From Micromonospora sp. WMMD1155 (GTDB lineage: Bacteria > Actinomycetota > Actinomycetes > Mycobacteriales > Micromonosporaceae), in the NCBI RefSeq assembly GCF_029581275.1, contig NZ_CP120742.1:3704001-3768000 (forward strand): 64,000 nucleotides of DNA. Reading direction: 5' to 3'. A model generated the notes under the pieces. It made no database searches, was not told the DNA's origin, and worked only from the letters and a program-made list of their open reading frames with translations. This document shows, piece after piece, positions 8,157-18,153 of this stretch; positions within the stretch are counted from its first letter, which is position 1; every line of letters begins with the position of its first letter. The translations under genes and the position numbers were made by a program.

Positions 8157-11100
8157 ATGCAGGCGTACCGGTTGGTGCGGCGGTCCGGTGGGCCGGCGCG
8201 GGAGGGCGACGGCGTGCCTGGCGGCGGCACCGTGGCCGCCGGCGACGCCGCGCACTCCGACCACGGCATCCCGGCTGCCGGTGGCAGCGGGTCGACCGAC
8301 CGGGCGGGCGGCGCGATGGGCGCACCGCCGGGCCGACGGGTCGATCCGGTGCAGGCCGAGGTGGTCGGGCACACCGACGGGCCGATGCTCGTGCTCGGCG
8401 GCCCGGGCACCGGCAAGACCAGCACCCTGGTCGAGGCGGTCGCCGCCCGGGTGGCCGAGGGCGTCGACCCCGAACGCATCCTGGTGCTGACCTTCGGCCG
8501 GCGCGGCGCCACCGCGCTGCGTCAGCGCATCGAGGCCCGCATCGCGCAGGACGGCCACCGCGTGTTGCGCGAGCCGCTGGTGCGCACCTTCCCGGCGTAC
8601 GCCTTCGGGTTGCTCCGCCGGGCCGCCGCCGAGCGGGGTGAGCCGTCGCCCCGGCTGCTCACCGGCCCCGAGCAGGATTTGATCATCCGCGAGCTGTTGG
8701 ACGTGGTGGGCGAGGAGCCCGAGGACGACCCGGTCGGTTGGCCGAGCGACCTGCGCCCCGCGCTGCGGACCCGGGCGTTCGCCGGTCAGCTACGCGACCT
8801 GCTCATGCGTGCCGCCGAGCGGGGCGTGGGCCCGGTCGACCTGGCCCGGCTGGGCGAGAAGCTCGGCCGCGACGACTGGCCGGCCGCCGCCCGCTTCCTG
8901 CGGGAGTACGTGTCGGTGCTCGCGCTGCGCGATGTCAGCAACCGGGGCTCCATCGCGTACGACCCGGCCGAGCTGGTCCGGGCGGCCACCGGGCTGCTGC
9001 GCGACGACGAGGAACTGCTGGCCGCCGAGCGCCGCCGACTCGCCCACGTGTACCTCGACGAGCTGGCCGACACCGACCCCGCCCAAATGGAGCTGCTGTC
9101 GGTGATCGCCGGGGGAGGCACCTCACTCGTCGCGTTCGCCGACCCGGACTCCTCCACGTACGCCTTCCGCGGTGCCGACCCGGCCGGGGTGACCACGTTC
9201 CCGCACCGCTTCCGCACCGCCTCCGGGGCACCCGCCGCGCAGGTGCTGCTGACCACGTCGTACCGGGCCGGGCCGGATCTGCTCGCGGCCGTCGCCCGGC
9301 TGGGCCGCCGGCTGCGCGGTCCGGCGGCGCACCGCCGGCTGCACCCGCTGCCGGACGCGCCACCCGGGGCGGTCGAGGTGCACACGTTCCGCTCGGCGAC
9401 CAGCGAGGCCGCCTGGCTGGCCCACTCGTTGCGCTCGGCGCACCTGCTCGACGGCGTGCCCTGGTCGCGGATGGCGGTGCTGGTGCGGTCCACCGCGTTG
9501 CAGCTGCCCACCCTGCGACGGGCGCTGCACGCGGCCGGCGTACCCACAGTGGTGCACGGTGAGGATCTGCCCCTGCACCTGCAACCGGCGGTCGCACCTC
9601 TGCTGCTGCTGTTGCGGTGCGCGCTCGAACCGGACCGGCTGGACGAGGAGGCGGCGGTCGCGCTGCTGCACTCGCCGCTGGGCGGCGCCGACCCGCTGGC
9701 CGAGCGGCGGCTGCGGCAGGGCCTGCGCGCGCTCGCGCTGGCCGGGGGTGACCGACGCCCGTCCGGGGAGCTGATCGTCGAGGCGCTGCGGGATCCGGCG
9801 GAGCTGGCCGACATCGACCGGCGCTGGGCCGAGCCGGCGCAGGCGGTGGCCGGGCTGCTGGCCTGCGCGCGGGACGCCGCCGCTCGACCCGGGTCGACGG
9901 CGGAGGACGTGCTCTGGGCGGTCTGGCACGCCAGCAACCTCGCCGAGCGCTGGGCGGGCGCGATCATCCAGGGGCGACCGGCGGCCGGTGAGGGTGATCT
10001 CGCCCGGCGGCGCCGGGCCGAGGCGGCCGACCGCGACCTAGACGCCGTGCTGGTGCTCTTCGACGCGGCGGCCCGGTTCACCGACCGCCTGCCCGGTGCC
10101 CGCACCGAGGTCTTCCTCGACCACGTGCTGGCCCAGGACCTGCCGGCGGACACCATCGCGCCGACCGCCGACCGGGGCGAGGCGGTGCGGCTGCTCACCG
10201 CGCACGCCGCGAAGGGCCTGGAGTGGGACCTGGTCGCGGTGGCCGGCGTGCAGGAGGGCATCTGGCCGGACCTGCGACTGCGCGGCAGCCTGCTCGGCTC
10301 CGAGCGGCTGGTCGACGTGTTGGCCGGTCGGTCCGTCGACGGAGCGACGGCGGCCAACGTGGTGGGTCAGACCTCCGCGTTGCTGGACGAGGAGCGCCGG
10401 CTCTTCCACGTCGCCATCAGCCGGGCCCGACACCGGCTGCTGGTCAGCGCCGTCGCATCGGCCGCCGTCGGCGGTGACGACCACGAGGAACAACCGAGCC
10501 GGTTCCTGCACGAGCTGGTCCCCAGCACGCCGCCCCGACCGCCGAACGGCGCTGGGCCGGCCGACCCGACCGGGCCGCCCGGTCCGCGCGGGACCGATGA
10601 CGGCGGGCCCGGCGGCGGCGACATGGACGACGGTGCAGCGGACCGTCCCGGGGCGCTGCCGGTGACCCGTCCACCTCGGGCGCTCACGCTGCCGGCGCTG
10701 GTCGCGGAGCTGCGTACCGCAATCATCGACCCGGCCGCTCCGGCGGGCCGACGGCGCGCCGCGGCGGCCGAGCTGGCCCGGCTCGCCGCCGCCGGGGTGC
10801 CCGGCGCGCACCCGGACGACTGGTGGGGGTTGCGCGCGCTCTCCGACGACCGGCCGCTCGTCGACGAGGGCGAGCCGGTGCGGGTCACCCCGTCGGCGAT
10901 GGAGAGCGCACTGCGGTGCAGCCTGCGCTGGTTGCTGGAGCGGCACGGCGGCAGCGGTCCGACCAGCACGGCGCAGGGGGTGGGCAACCTGGTCCACGCC
11001 GCCGCGATGCTCGCCGAGGACGCCAGCGCCGACCGGGGCGCTCTGCTCGACTACGTGGCCGCCCGGTTCGACGCCATCGAGCTGGCCGCCAGGTGGATGG

Positions 11101-11672
11101 CCGGGCCGGAGCGCGAGCGCGCCGAGGCGATGGTCGACAAGCTGCTGCGCTGGTTGGCCACCAACCCGCGGCGGCTGCTCGCCATCGAGCACGAGTTCGC
11201 CGTCCGCCTGGACGACCCGAACCGACCGGTGGAGCTGGCCGGTCGGGTCGACAGGTTGGAGGTCGACGAGGCCGGGCGGCTCGTGGTGATCGACCTGAAG
11301 ACCGGCAAGTCCACCGCAGTCACCGGCGCCGAGTTGGCCGAACACCCGCAGCTCGGCGCCTACCAGGCGGCCGTGGAGGCGGGGGCGTTCGCCGAGTTCG
11401 GGGACGAGTCGGGCGGCGCCGCGCTGGTCCAGCTCGGCACCTCCGCCAAGGACGCACGGGAGCAGAACCAGCCGGCGGTCGGCGAGGGACCGGCGGCCGG
11501 CTGGGCGACGGCACTGGTCCGGCGGACCGCCGATACGATGGCGGCCGCCACGTTCGCCGCGGTGGCCAACTCGAAGTGCCGGGTCTGCCCGGTGCGGACC
11601 AGCTGCCCGGTCTCCGGGCAGGGACGCCAGGTGGTCGAGCCGCCCACCGTCCGTCCCCCGGAGAATCCGTGA
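8157..11672 (+). CDS. adnA: AdnA-like helicase-nuclease subunit (UvrD fold, Fe-S nuclease)
   Basis: 1171 aa. First gene of an adnA-adnB pair; AdnAB is the actinobacterial heterodimeric motor-nuclease that resects DNA double-strand ends. Walker A GGPGTGKTS lies at about 82-90. The C-terminal PD-(D/E)XK nuclease shows VIDLKTGKS at about 1044. Four Cys (LRCSLRW about 921, then CRVCPVRTSC about 1141-1150) form an AddB-type Fe-S site around it. The motor looks degenerate: motif II reads LDELAD rather than DEYQD, and motif III reads ADPDSSTYAFRGA with the usual Gln missing, in line with AdnB being the main motor. A Gly/Pro/Asp-rich linker lies at about 795-835. ATG 8157 is used; the first 60 residues are poorly conserved in type, so a later start is possible. 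Confidence 0.9.
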   Translation: MQAYRLVRRSGGPAREGDGVPGGGTVAAGDAAHSDHGIPAAGGSGSTDRAGGAMGAPPGRRVDPVQAEVVGHTDGPMLVLGGPGTGKTSTLVEAVAARVAEGVDPERILVLTFGRRGATALRQRIEARIAQDGHRVLREPLVRTFPAYAFGLLRRAAAERGEPSPRLLTGPEQDLIIRELLDVVGEEPEDDPVGWPSDLRPALRTRAFAGQLRDLLMRAAERGVGPVDLARLGEKLGRDDWPAAARFLREYVSVLALRDVSNRGSIAYDPAELVRAATGLLRDDEELLAAERRRLAHVYLDELADTDPAQMELLSVIAGGGTSLVAFADPDSSTYAFRGADPAGVTTFPHRFRTASGAPAAQVLLTTSYRAGPDLLAAVARLGRRLRGPAAHRRLHPLPDAPPGAVEVHTFRSATSEAAWLAHSLRSAHLLDGVPWSRMAVLVRSTALQLPTLRRALHAAGVPTVVHGEDLPLHLQPAVAPLLLLLRCALEPDRLDEEAAVALLHSPLGGADPLAERRLRQGLRALALAGGDRRPSGELIVEALRDPAELADIDRRWAEPAQAVAGLLACARDAAARPGSTAEDVLWAVWHASNLAERWAGAIIQGRPAAGEGDLARRRRAEAADRDLDAVLVLFDAAARFTDRLPGARTEVFLDHVLAQDLPADTIAPTADRGEAVRLLTAHAAKGLEWDLVAVAGVQEGIWPDLRLRGSLLGSERLVDVLAGRSVDGATAANVVGQTSALLDEERRLFHVAISRARHRLLVSAVASAAVGGDDHEEQPSRFLHELVPSTPPRPPNGAGPADPTGPPGPRGTDDGGPGGGDMDDGAADRPGALPVTRPPRALTLPALVAELRTAIIDPAAPAGRRRAAAAELARLAAAGVPGAHPDDWWGLRALSDDRPLVDEGEPVRVTPSAMESALRCSLRWLLERHGGSGPTSTAQGVGNLVHAAAMLAEDASADRGALLDYVAARFDAIELAARWMAGPERERAEAMVDKLLRWLATNPRRLLAIEHEFAVRLDDPNRPVELAGRVDRLEVDEAGRLVVIDLKTGKSTAVTGAELAEHPQLGAYQAAVEAGAFAEFGDESGGAALVQLGTSAKDAREQNQPAVGEGPAAGWATALVRRTADTMAAATFAAVANSKCRVCPVRTSCPVSGQGRQVVEPPTVRPPENP

Positions 11673-11727
11673 GGGCGAGGAGTGAGCCGGTGTTGCGAGC
11701 CCCGCAGTCCCGAACTGAGATGACACA

Positions 11728-14700
11728 GTGACCCAGCCCACCCTGTTCGGTGCCGGCCCCGCGCCGACGCCCCGGCTGGCCGACTCCGGACCTCGGTACA
11801 CCCCGACCGAGCTGGCCAAGCTGCTGCGGTTGCCGGCACCCACCCGGGAGCAGGCCGCGATCATCGCCGCGCCGGTGGAGCCGCTGCTGGTGGTCGCGGG
11901 CGCCGGGTCGGGCAAGACCGAGACGATGGCCGCTCGGGTGGTCTGGTTGGTGGCCAACTCGTACGTGCGTCCGGAGCAGATCCTCGGGTTGACCTTCACC
12001 CGGAAGGCGGCCGGGGAGCTGGCCCACCGGGTCCGTACCCGGCTCGACCAGCTGATCCGCCGGGTCGGTCGGCAGGGCCGGGATCCGCTGGACGATCCGC
12101 TCGCCGGTGAACCCACGGTCTCCACCTACCACTCCTACGCCGGGCGGATCGTCACCGAGCACGGGCTCCGGGCCGGCTACGAGCCGTCCACCCGGCTGCT
12201 GACCGAGGCGTCGCGGTGGCAGTTGGTCGACCTGCTGGTGCGTAACTACGACGGCGACATGTCCGAGGTGGACCGGATGCCGAGCACCATCACCGACGCG
12301 GTGCTGGCGCTCGCCGGTGAGTTGGACGAGCACCTGGTGGCACCGGACGAACTGGCGGCGTGGACCGGTCGGTTCTTCGCCGAGGTGCAGTCCCGGCCGG
12401 GTCGGGTGTACGCCGACGTGCGCAAGGCGCTCACCCTGCAGCAGACCCGGCTGCGCCTGCTGCCGCTGGTGCGGGCGTACGCCCGGCGCAAGGAGGACTT
12501 CGAGGCGATGGACTTCGCCGACCAGCTCGCCCGGGCGGCCCGGGTGGCCCGGGACCACCCGGCGGTCGGTCAGATCGAGCGGGATCGTTTCCGGGTGGTG
12601 TTGCTCGACGAGTACCAGGACACCAGCCACGCCCAGGTGGTGCTGCTCAACGCGCTGTTCGGCGGCGGTCACCCGGTGACCGCCGTGGGCGACCCGTGCC
12701 AGTCCATCTACGGCTGGCGCGGAGCCAGCGCCGGCACCCTGGACCGGTTTCCCACCGAGTTCGCCCGCACCGACGGTCAGCCCGCCCAGGCGCTCGGTCT
12801 CACCACGAGTTGGCGTAACCGCCCGGAGATCCTCCGGGTGGCGAACGCGCTCTCCACTCCGCTGCGCGCGGCCGGGGCCCGGGTGCCGGAGCTGCGTTCC
12901 GCGCTGACCGTCCGGGACCCGATCCCGCACCGCAGCCCGAGCGGTGCGGCCGGGGGCACGGTGCACTGCGCGATGCTGTCGACGTACGCCGACGAGGCGG
13001 ACTGGATCGCCGACAGCGTGCTCGCCGCCTGGCGTGGGGCGGCCCGGATGCCGGGCGCGGCGGCCGAGCACATCCCGGTGGCGCAGCGCCCGACGACGGC
13101 CGTGCTGGTCCGGGTCCGCAGCCAGATCCCGGCGATCGAGTCGGCGCTGCGTGAGCGCGGTCTCCCGGTGGAGGTGGTCGGGCTGGGCGGTCTGCTGGAC
13201 ACTCCCGAGGTTCGCGACGTGGTGTGCACGTTGCGGGTGCTGGCCGACCCGACCGACGGTGCCGCGTTGTTGCGGTTGCTCACCGGCGCCCGGTGGCGGA
13301 TCGGCCCCCGGGACCTGGTGGCGCTGCACCGGAGGGCTCGGGCGATCGCGAACGCCCGGCGGCAGGTCGCCGCCGACGAGGCGTCGGACATCAGCCCGGA
13401 CCTGCTGGACGAGGCGACTCTGGTGGAGGCCCTGGCCGATCTGGGCCCGGCGCAGGCGTACTCGGCGGAGGGTTTCGCGCGGCTGCGCGCGTACGGGCTG
13501 GAGTTGGCCCTGCTGCGCTACCGGCTGGACCAGGCCCTGCCGGACCTGATCGCCGACATCGAGCGGACCATCGGCCTGGACGTGGAGGTGGCGGTGCGGG
13601 CCGGTCGGGACGGTGCCGGTGACGCGGGCCTGGCCCGGGGTCACCTGGACGCGCTGGGGGACGTGGCGGCGCGCTTCAGCGGGGAGACTCCTGGCGCGAC
13701 GCTCGCCGGCTTCCTGTCCTACCTGGCCGCCGCCGAGGACGAGGAGCGCGGTCTGGCGCCGGGCGAGGTCGAGGTGGTGGAGGGCGCGGTGCAGGTGGTC
13801 ACCGCGCACGCCGCCAAGGGACTGGAGTGGGATGTGGTGGCGGTGGCCGGGCTGAGCCGTGGGGTGTGGCCGGGCCCGGTCCGCAACTCCGATCACTGGC
13901 TGGGTGGGCTCGGTGTGCTGCCGTTCCCGCTGCGCGGTGACGCCGACGGGTTGCCCGAGTTGGCGCTCGACGAGGCGGCCGACCAGCGGGCGGTTGCTCG
14001 GGCGGTGACCGACTTCACCGACGCGTGGCGGGCCCACGACGAGCGGGAGGAGCGCCGGCTGACGTACGTGGCGGTGACCCGGCCGCGCCGCCTGTTGCTC
14101 TGCTCCGGCTACTGGTGGGGGGAGGGCACCAAGCGACCGCGAGGTCCGTCGGTCTTCCTCCGCGAGGTGTACGACGCCTGCCTCGACGGCGGGCCGGGGC
14201 ACCTGATCGACGTGTGGGCCCCGGAGCCGACCCCGGACGCGACGAATCCCACGGCCGAGGTGGTGCTGCGTGCGGAGTGGCCGGCCGACCCGCTGGGTGG
14301 CCGCCGGCCGGCGCTCGCGGAGGCGGCCGGGCTGGTGCGCCGGTTGATGACCGGCGGTCCGAGCGCGGTGGTCGTCGGGCCGGTGGGACCGGTGCCCGCT
14401 GGGCCGGTCGGGGCGGTGCCCGCCGGGCCGGTGGGATCGGTGCCCGCCAGGTCGGTGGCGAGGGTCGAGCCGGAGGCGGACCCGGAGGCGGACCCGGAAG
14501 TGGCGCGCTGGCAACGCGAGGCGGATCTGCTGCTTGCCGAACGGGCCGAACTGACCAGGCTCTCCGGTGCGGTCGAGGTGCCCCTGCCCGGGCAGCTGAG
14601 CGTGACCCAACTGGTGGCGTTGCGGCGTGACCCGGCAGGGCTGGCCCGTACGCTGCGCCGACCGGTGCCGACCGAGCCCAACCCGTACGCCCGTCGGGGT

Positions 14701-15192
14701 ACCGCCTTCCACGCCTGGTTGGAGCAGCGCTTCGGCGCCGACCGCCTGCTGGATCTGGACGAGCTGCCCGGTGCGGCCGACGCCGATGCCGCGCCCGACG
14801 AGGCGCTCGTCGAGCTTCAGGAGCGGTTCCTGTCCAGCGAGTGGGCCGATCGCTCACCGGTGGAGGTGGAGGTGCCGTTCGCCACGGTGATCGCCGGTGT
14901 CGTGGTGCGAGGGCGGATGGACGCGGTCTTCGCCCGGCCGGGCGGGCGGTTCGACGTGGTCGACTGGAAGACCGGCGCGCAGCCGACCGGGCCGGCGGCG
15001 GAGGTGGCCGCCGTGCAGTTGGCCGTCTACCGGTTGGCCTGGGCGGAGTTGGCCGGTGTGCCGGTCGACCGGGTGGGCGCCGCGTTCCACTACGTCCGAC
15101 ACGGCGTGACGGTCCGGCCCACCGATCTGCTGGACGTGGCGGGGCTCACGGCCATGATCACCCAGTTGCCCGAAGATTCCGCCAACCATTGA
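11728..15192 (+). CDS. adnB: AdnB-like helicase-nuclease subunit (lead motor)
   Basis: 1154 aa, starting at GTG 11728, 55 nt after adnA. This is a canonical UvrD-type motor: Walker [11 protein letters not shown] (about 57), [14 protein letters not shown] (Ia), [12 protein letters not shown] (motif II about 293), [14 protein letters not shown] (motif III), [14 protein letters not shown] (motif V) and [10 protein letters not shown] (motif VI). The C-terminal RecB-like nuclease has [12 protein letters not shown] and VVDWKTG at about 1077. A low-complexity linker of [15 protein letters not shown] repeats at about 880-910 separates motor and nuclease. With AdnA it forms the resecting complex for recombination or end joining. 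Confidence 0.93.
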   Translation: MTQPTLFGAGPAPTPRLADSGPRYTPTELAKLLRLPAPTREQAAIIAAPVEPLLVVAGAGSGKTETMAARVVWLVANSYVRPEQILGLTFTRKAAGELAHRVRTRLDQLIRRVGRQGRDPLDDPLAGEPTVSTYHSYAGRIVTEHGLRAGYEPSTRLLTEASRWQLVDLLVRNYDGDMSEVDRMPSTITDAVLALAGELDEHLVAPDELAAWTGRFFAEVQSRPGRVYADVRKALTLQQTRLRLLPLVRAYARRKEDFEAMDFADQLARAARVARDHPAVGQIERDRFRVVLLDEYQDTSHAQVVLLNALFGGGHPVTAVGDPCQSIYGWRGASAGTLDRFPTEFARTDGQPAQALGLTTSWRNRPEILRVANALSTPLRAAGARVPELRSALTVRDPIPHRSPSGAAGGTVHCAMLSTYADEADWIADSVLAAWRGAARMPGAAAEHIPVAQRPTTAVLVRVRSQIPAIESALRERGLPVEVVGLGGLLDTPEVRDVVCTLRVLADPTDGAALLRLLTGARWRIGPRDLVALHRRARAIANARRQVAADEASDISPDLLDEATLVEALADLGPAQAYSAEGFARLRAYGLELALLRYRLDQALPDLIADIERTIGLDVEVAVRAGRDGAGDAGLARGHLDALGDVAARFSGETPGATLAGFLSYLAAAEDEERGLAPGEVEVVEGAVQVVTAHAAKGLEWDVVAVAGLSRGVWPGPVRNSDHWLGGLGVLPFPLRGDADGLPELALDEAADQRAVARAVTDFTDAWRAHDEREERRLTYVAVTRPRRLLLCSGYWWGEGTKRPRGPSVFLREVYDACLDGGPGHLIDVWAPEPTPDATNPTAEVVLRAEWPADPLGGRRPALAEAAGLVRRLMTGGPSAVVVGPVGPVPAGPVGAVPAGPVGSVPARSVARVEPEADPEADPEVARWQREADLLLAERAELTRLSGAVEVPLPGQLSVTQLVALRRDPAGLARTLRRPVPTEPNPYARRGTAFHAWLEQRFGADRLLDLDELPGAADADAAPDEALVELQERFLSSEWADRSPVEVEVPFATVIAGVVVRGRMDAVFARPGGRFDVVDWKTGAQPTGPAAEVAAVQLAVYRLAWAELAGVPVDRVGAAFHYVRHGVTVRPTDLLDVAGLTAMITQLPEDSANH

Positions 15193-15256
15193 CCGGGACG
15201 GGAAGATCCGTGGTAGGTTGGCCGGGTTGCAGTTTTGGTTACCAGAGACTCTGTGT

Positions 15257-15393
15257 GCGCCTGGCGGGATTGTGGCCCCAGGCGCTCTTTGTTGTGTCCG
15301 GAGTTCTCCGGGCGGGGCGACCAGAAGCGACAGGCGATTCGCGCATCCCCGCGCGGAGCGCTCCTCTTCGGGCACGCAACACGTGCGTGCCCG
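15257..15393 (+). promoter_or_regulatory. Structured leader of the cold-shock gene
   Basis: The 226-nt gap before csp holds two perfect hairpins: GCGCCTGG/CCAGGCGC (15257-15285) and CGGGCACGC/GCGTGCCCG (15369-15393). The second ends 10 nt before the AAGGAG ribosome site. Long structured leaders are known to regulate cold-shock mRNAs by temperature; that role here is inferred. Confidence 0.45.
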
Positions 15394-15418
15394 ACGTTCC
15401 GTCAAGGAGACGAAACAC

Positions 15419-15622
15419 ATGGCAATTGGCACCGTGAAGTGGTTCAACGCTGACAAGGGCTTCGGCTTCATCACCCCGGACGGCGGCGGCGCTGACGTCT
15501 TCGCCCACTTCTCGGCGATCCAGACCTCCGGCTACCGGAGCCTGGACGAGAACCAGCGGGTCGAGTTCGAGGTGACCCAGGGCCAGAAGGGCCCGCAGGC
15601 GGAGAACATCCGCCCGCTCTGA
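15419..15622 (+). CDS. Cold-shock domain protein
   Basis: 67 aa, the exact size of bacterial CspA-family single-stranded nucleic-acid chaperones. It carries RNP1 KGFGFI (residues 13-18) and RNP2 VFAHF (27-31), and starts [14 protein letters not shown]. The ribosome site AAGGAG precedes the ATG. A long leader with two hairpins lies upstream and a terminator downstream, so it is a single-gene unit. The next gene is a DEAD-box RNA helicase, a frequent functional partner in unwinding RNA in the cold. Confidence 0.97.
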   Translation: MAIGTVKWFNADKGFGFITPDGGGADVFAHFSAIQTSGYRSLDENQRVEFEVTQGQKGPQAENIRPL

Positions 15623-15646
15623 TCTTCGGATCGGTCAGCATCACCT

Positions 15647-15667
15647 GTCGCACCCTCCGGGTGCGAC
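15647..15667 (+). terminator. Hairpin terminator after csp
   Basis: GTCGCACCC and GGGTGCGAC form a perfect 9-bp stem with a TCC loop, 24 nt after the csp stop. Confidence 0.65.
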
Positions 15668-15813
15668 GGCGACGGGACCGGCCCGCCTCGCCGCCGCCTG
15701 CCTGCGCGCAGACGGCGGCCCGGTGGCGGGCCGGCCCGTACTCCAATCGGTTCGTGCTTGTGAGTCCCGGCTGCCTTGTTGCGGCCGGTGACAGCGCCGA
15801 CGTCGGCGCCCTC

Positions 15814-15836
15814 CCTCGACACGTGCCGCGTCGAGG
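15814..15836 (+). promoter_or_regulatory. Hairpin overlapping the helicase ribosome site
   Basis: CCTCGAC (15814-15820) and GTCGAGG (15830-15836) pair around a 9-nt loop. The 3' arm overlaps the purine-rich GAGGAAGG (15833-15840) that serves the ATG at 15848. Folding would partly mask the ribosome site; a temperature effect is an inference. Confidence 0.35.
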
Positions 15837-15847
15837 AAGGCTTCCGC

Positions 15848-17161
15848 ATGACCACAGTTATTCCTTCTTTCGCCCATACCGGCCTGGCTCCGGCGTTGCT
15901 CACCGCGTTGACCGCGCAGGGCATCACCGAGCCGTTCCCGATCCAGTCGGCGACGCTTCCCGACTCGCTCGCGGGCCGGGACGTGCTGGGCCGGGGTCGT
16001 ACCGGCTCCGGTAAGACCCTCGCCTTCGGGCTCCCGCTGCTGTCCCGCACGGCCGGGCGGAAGGCCCGCCCGGGCCGCCCGCTGGCCCTGGTGCTGGTGC
16101 CGACCCGCGAGTTGGCCCAGCAGGTCACCACCGCGCTCGCCCCCTACGCCCGCGCTGTCGGGCTGCGCTGCGCCACCGTCGTCGGCGGGCTGTCGTTGCA
16201 GCGGCAGGCGGACACTCTGCGCGCCGGCGCCGAGGTGGTCGTCGCCACCCCCGGCCGGCTGCACGACCTGATCAACCGCGGCGACGCCCGGCTCGACCAG
16301 GTTGAGATCACCGTGCTCGACGAGGCCGACCAGATGGCCGACATGGGCTTCCTGCCGCAGGTCACCAAGCTGTTGGAGCAGGTCGCGCCGCAGGGGCAGC
16401 GGATGCTGTTCTCGGCCACCCTGGACGGTGGCGTGGACCGGCTGGTCCGTCGTTTCCTGAGCAACCCGGTCACCCACTCGGTCGACCCGGGCACCGCCAC
16501 GGTGACCGCGATGACCCACCACGTGCTGCACGTCGACGCGGTGGACAAGCCCGACGCGTTGACCCGGATCGCCGCCCGCGAGGGCCGCACCATCCTGTTC
16601 ATGGGCACCAAGCACCGCGCCGACCGCCTCGCCCGGCAGTTGCTGTCCAAGGGGGTACGCGCGGCCGCGCTGCACGGCGGTAAGTCGCAGCCGCAGCGCA
16701 CCCGGATCCTGGAGCAGTTCCGCACCGGTCAGGTGACCGCCCTGGTCGCCACCGACGTGGCGGCCCGGGGCATCCACGTCGACGGCCTCGACATGGTGGT
16801 CAACGTGGACCCGCCGACCGAGGCGAAGGACTACCTGCACCGGGGCGGCCGCACCGCCCGGGCCGGTGAGTCCGGCACCGTGGTCACCCTGGTCCTGCCC
16901 GAGCAGCGCCGGGACGTGTCCCGGTTGATGGCCACCGCGGGCATCCGGCCCGAGTCGGTCCAGGTGCGCGCCGACGGCGAGGCGTTGGCTCGGGTGACCG
17001 GTGCCCGCGAGCCGTCCGGCGTGCCGGTGACCATCACCGCCCCGCCGGCGCCGACCGCGCGGGCCCGCACCTCCGGTGGCTCGGCCGCCGACGGTGGCGC
17101 CCGCCCGGCGCACCGGGCGTCGGGCCGGTCCCGCCGCCCGCGCCGTCCCCGTACCGCCTGA
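15848..17161 (+). CDS. DEAD-box ATP-dependent RNA helicase
   Basis: 437 aa. It starts at ATG 15848, placing the Q-motif (FPIQSATLP) about 30 residues in. Motifs follow in order: GRTGSGKT (I, about 50), PTRELAQQ (Ia), TPGRL (Ib), VLDEADQM (II, about 157), FSATL (III), FMGTKHRADRLARQ (IV), TDVAARGIHVDGLDMVVNVD (V) and HRGGRTARAG (VI). The C-terminal 50 residues are a basic Arg/Ala/Pro-rich tail ending RRPRRPRTA, probably an RNA-binding extension. It follows the cold-shock gene, so a role in cold-adapted RNA metabolism or ribosome assembly is likely. The leader can mask the ribosome site. Confidence 0.95.
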   Translation: MTTVIPSFAHTGLAPALLTALTAQGITEPFPIQSATLPDSLAGRDVLGRGRTGSGKTLAFGLPLLSRTAGRKARPGRPLALVLVPTRELAQQVTTALAPYARAVGLRCATVVGGLSLQRQADTLRAGAEVVVATPGRLHDLINRGDARLDQVEITVLDEADQMADMGFLPQVTKLLEQVAPQGQRMLFSATLDGGVDRLVRRFLSNPVTHSVDPGTATVTAMTHHVLHVDAVDKPDALTRIAAREGRTILFMGTKHRADRLARQLLSKGVRAAALHGGKSQPQRTRILEQFRTGQVTALVATDVAARGIHVDGLDMVVNVDPPTEAKDYLHRGGRTARAGESGTVVTLVLPEQRRDVSRLMATAGIRPESVQVRADGEALARVTGAREPSGVPVTITAPPAPTARARTSGGSAADGGARPAHRASGRSRRPRRPRTA

Positions 17162-17411
17162 TCTACCGCGCCTCGACCGACCCGCTCCGCTTCGGCTGGG
17201 CGGGTCGGTCGCGTCGGTGGGGCGACCGATTCCGCGCGACACCGGTCCACCGCCGTGGCGAGGTGGCCGGTCGGCCGCGCTGTCCGACCGCTCGTCTGAG
17301 TCGGCAATCAGCCTCGCCTTGGTCGGCTGGCCGACTGTGCCCGGGCCGAGGGTGGTCGAGGCTGACCACCGGGGGATGTCGGGCGGGGGGCCCGGCACGG
17401 GAGGGGTGACC

Positions 17412-17612
17412 ATGGCGGGCGAAGCCGGCTCGGGTGCACTGCGGGAACTGATCCTGGTGGTCGCTGTCGCGCTCGCCGGGCTGCTGCTCGCCATGGTTGC
17501 GGCCTTCGCACCCTGGCACGCCACCCCGGCGGGTAACGCTCCCGCGGGTCTGGTGGAGCTGCGCGGTCCCGGTGACCAGGGCTCCGGCCCGGCGGTCGCA
17601 CACGTGGGTTGA
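17412..17612 (+). CDS. Small single-span membrane protein
   Basis: 66 aa with no recognised family. A strong GGGAGGGG ribosome site precedes ATG 17412. The product has one clear hydrophobic segment at about residues 14-31 (LILVVAVALAGLLLAMVA) and a short polar Gly/Pro-rich tail. It stands alone between the helicase and the Rrf2 gene. The ribosome site and membrane span support a real gene. The 250 nt before it show nothing else I can name. Confidence 0.55.
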   Translation: MAGEAGSGALRELILVVAVALAGLLLAMVAAFAPWHATPAGNAPAGLVELRGPGDQGSGPAVAHVG

Positions 17613-17718
17613 GCAGCGACCGGCCGACCGGTGCCGCGGAGGGGCAGGCCCGGTCAGGATCGGTACGCGACGTGGTCGGGTCGGCGGGGCACCGGCCCGA
17701 CCACGTCGCCATCGGGGT

Positions 17719-18150
17719 TCACGAGGTCCTGGGAGCGTGGGTGAGCAGGTCGGCCAGGCTGGTGCTGTCGACCACCGTGGCGATGGCCCCGTGCACCGCC
17801 AGCCAGACGTCGGTCAGGCCGGCGGCCACCCCGTGGTAGCCGGCGCGCTCGGCCGGGAGGCCGCGCACCGTGGTGAGCGAACCGCCGACCGCCCGTAACA
17901 CGTCCCCGACGGTGATCTCGTCGGGTGGGCGGGTCAACGCGTACCCGCCGTCGGCGCCGCGATGGCTGTGCAGCAGACCGGCCCGGCGCAGGTCCAGCAG
18001 GATGCCCTGGAGGAAGCTGAGCGGGATGTCCTGCGCCTCGGCCAGGCTGGCGGCCTTCATCACCTCGCCGTCCTCGCCGTCGCCGGCACCACCGGCGGCG
18101 ACGGCGAGCATCGCCCGGAGCGCGTAGTCGCTGCGCGCGGAGACGTACAC
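17719..18150 (-). CDS. Rrf2-family transcriptional regulator (CymR-like, no Fe-S Cys)
   Basis: 143 aa, standard Rrf2 length. The N-terminal winged helix begins MYVSARSDYALRAML; LAEAQDIPLSFLQGILLDLRRAGLLHSHRG is the recognition region (quoted in part: IPLSFLQGIL), followed by the GGYALTRPPDEITVGDVLRAV hallmark (core GGYALTRPPDEIT). It contains no cysteine, so unlike NsrR, IscR or RsrR it cannot hold an iron-sulfur cluster. This fits CymR-type sulfur regulators that sense a metabolite or partner enzyme. It is the last gene of the importer operon, 3 nt after the permease stop. Two copies of a probable operator lie upstream of the operon (20894-20912 and 20986-21004), so it probably controls the operon itself. 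Confidence 0.9.
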   Translation of the reverse strand: MYVSARSDYALRAMLAVAAGGAGDGEDGEVMKAASLAEAQDIPLSFLQGILLDLRRAGLLHSHRGADGGYALTRPPDEITVGDVLRAVGGSLTTVRGLPAERAGYHGVAAGLTDVWLAVHGAIATVVDSTSLADLLTHAPRTS

Positions 18151-18153
18151 GGG

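Noticed and set aside
8157-15192. RecBCD or AddAB assignment for the helicase-nuclease pair
   Set aside because: Both subunits carry a UvrD-like motor plus a C-terminal nuclease and no RecC/RecD-like protein is present, which fits AdnAB.
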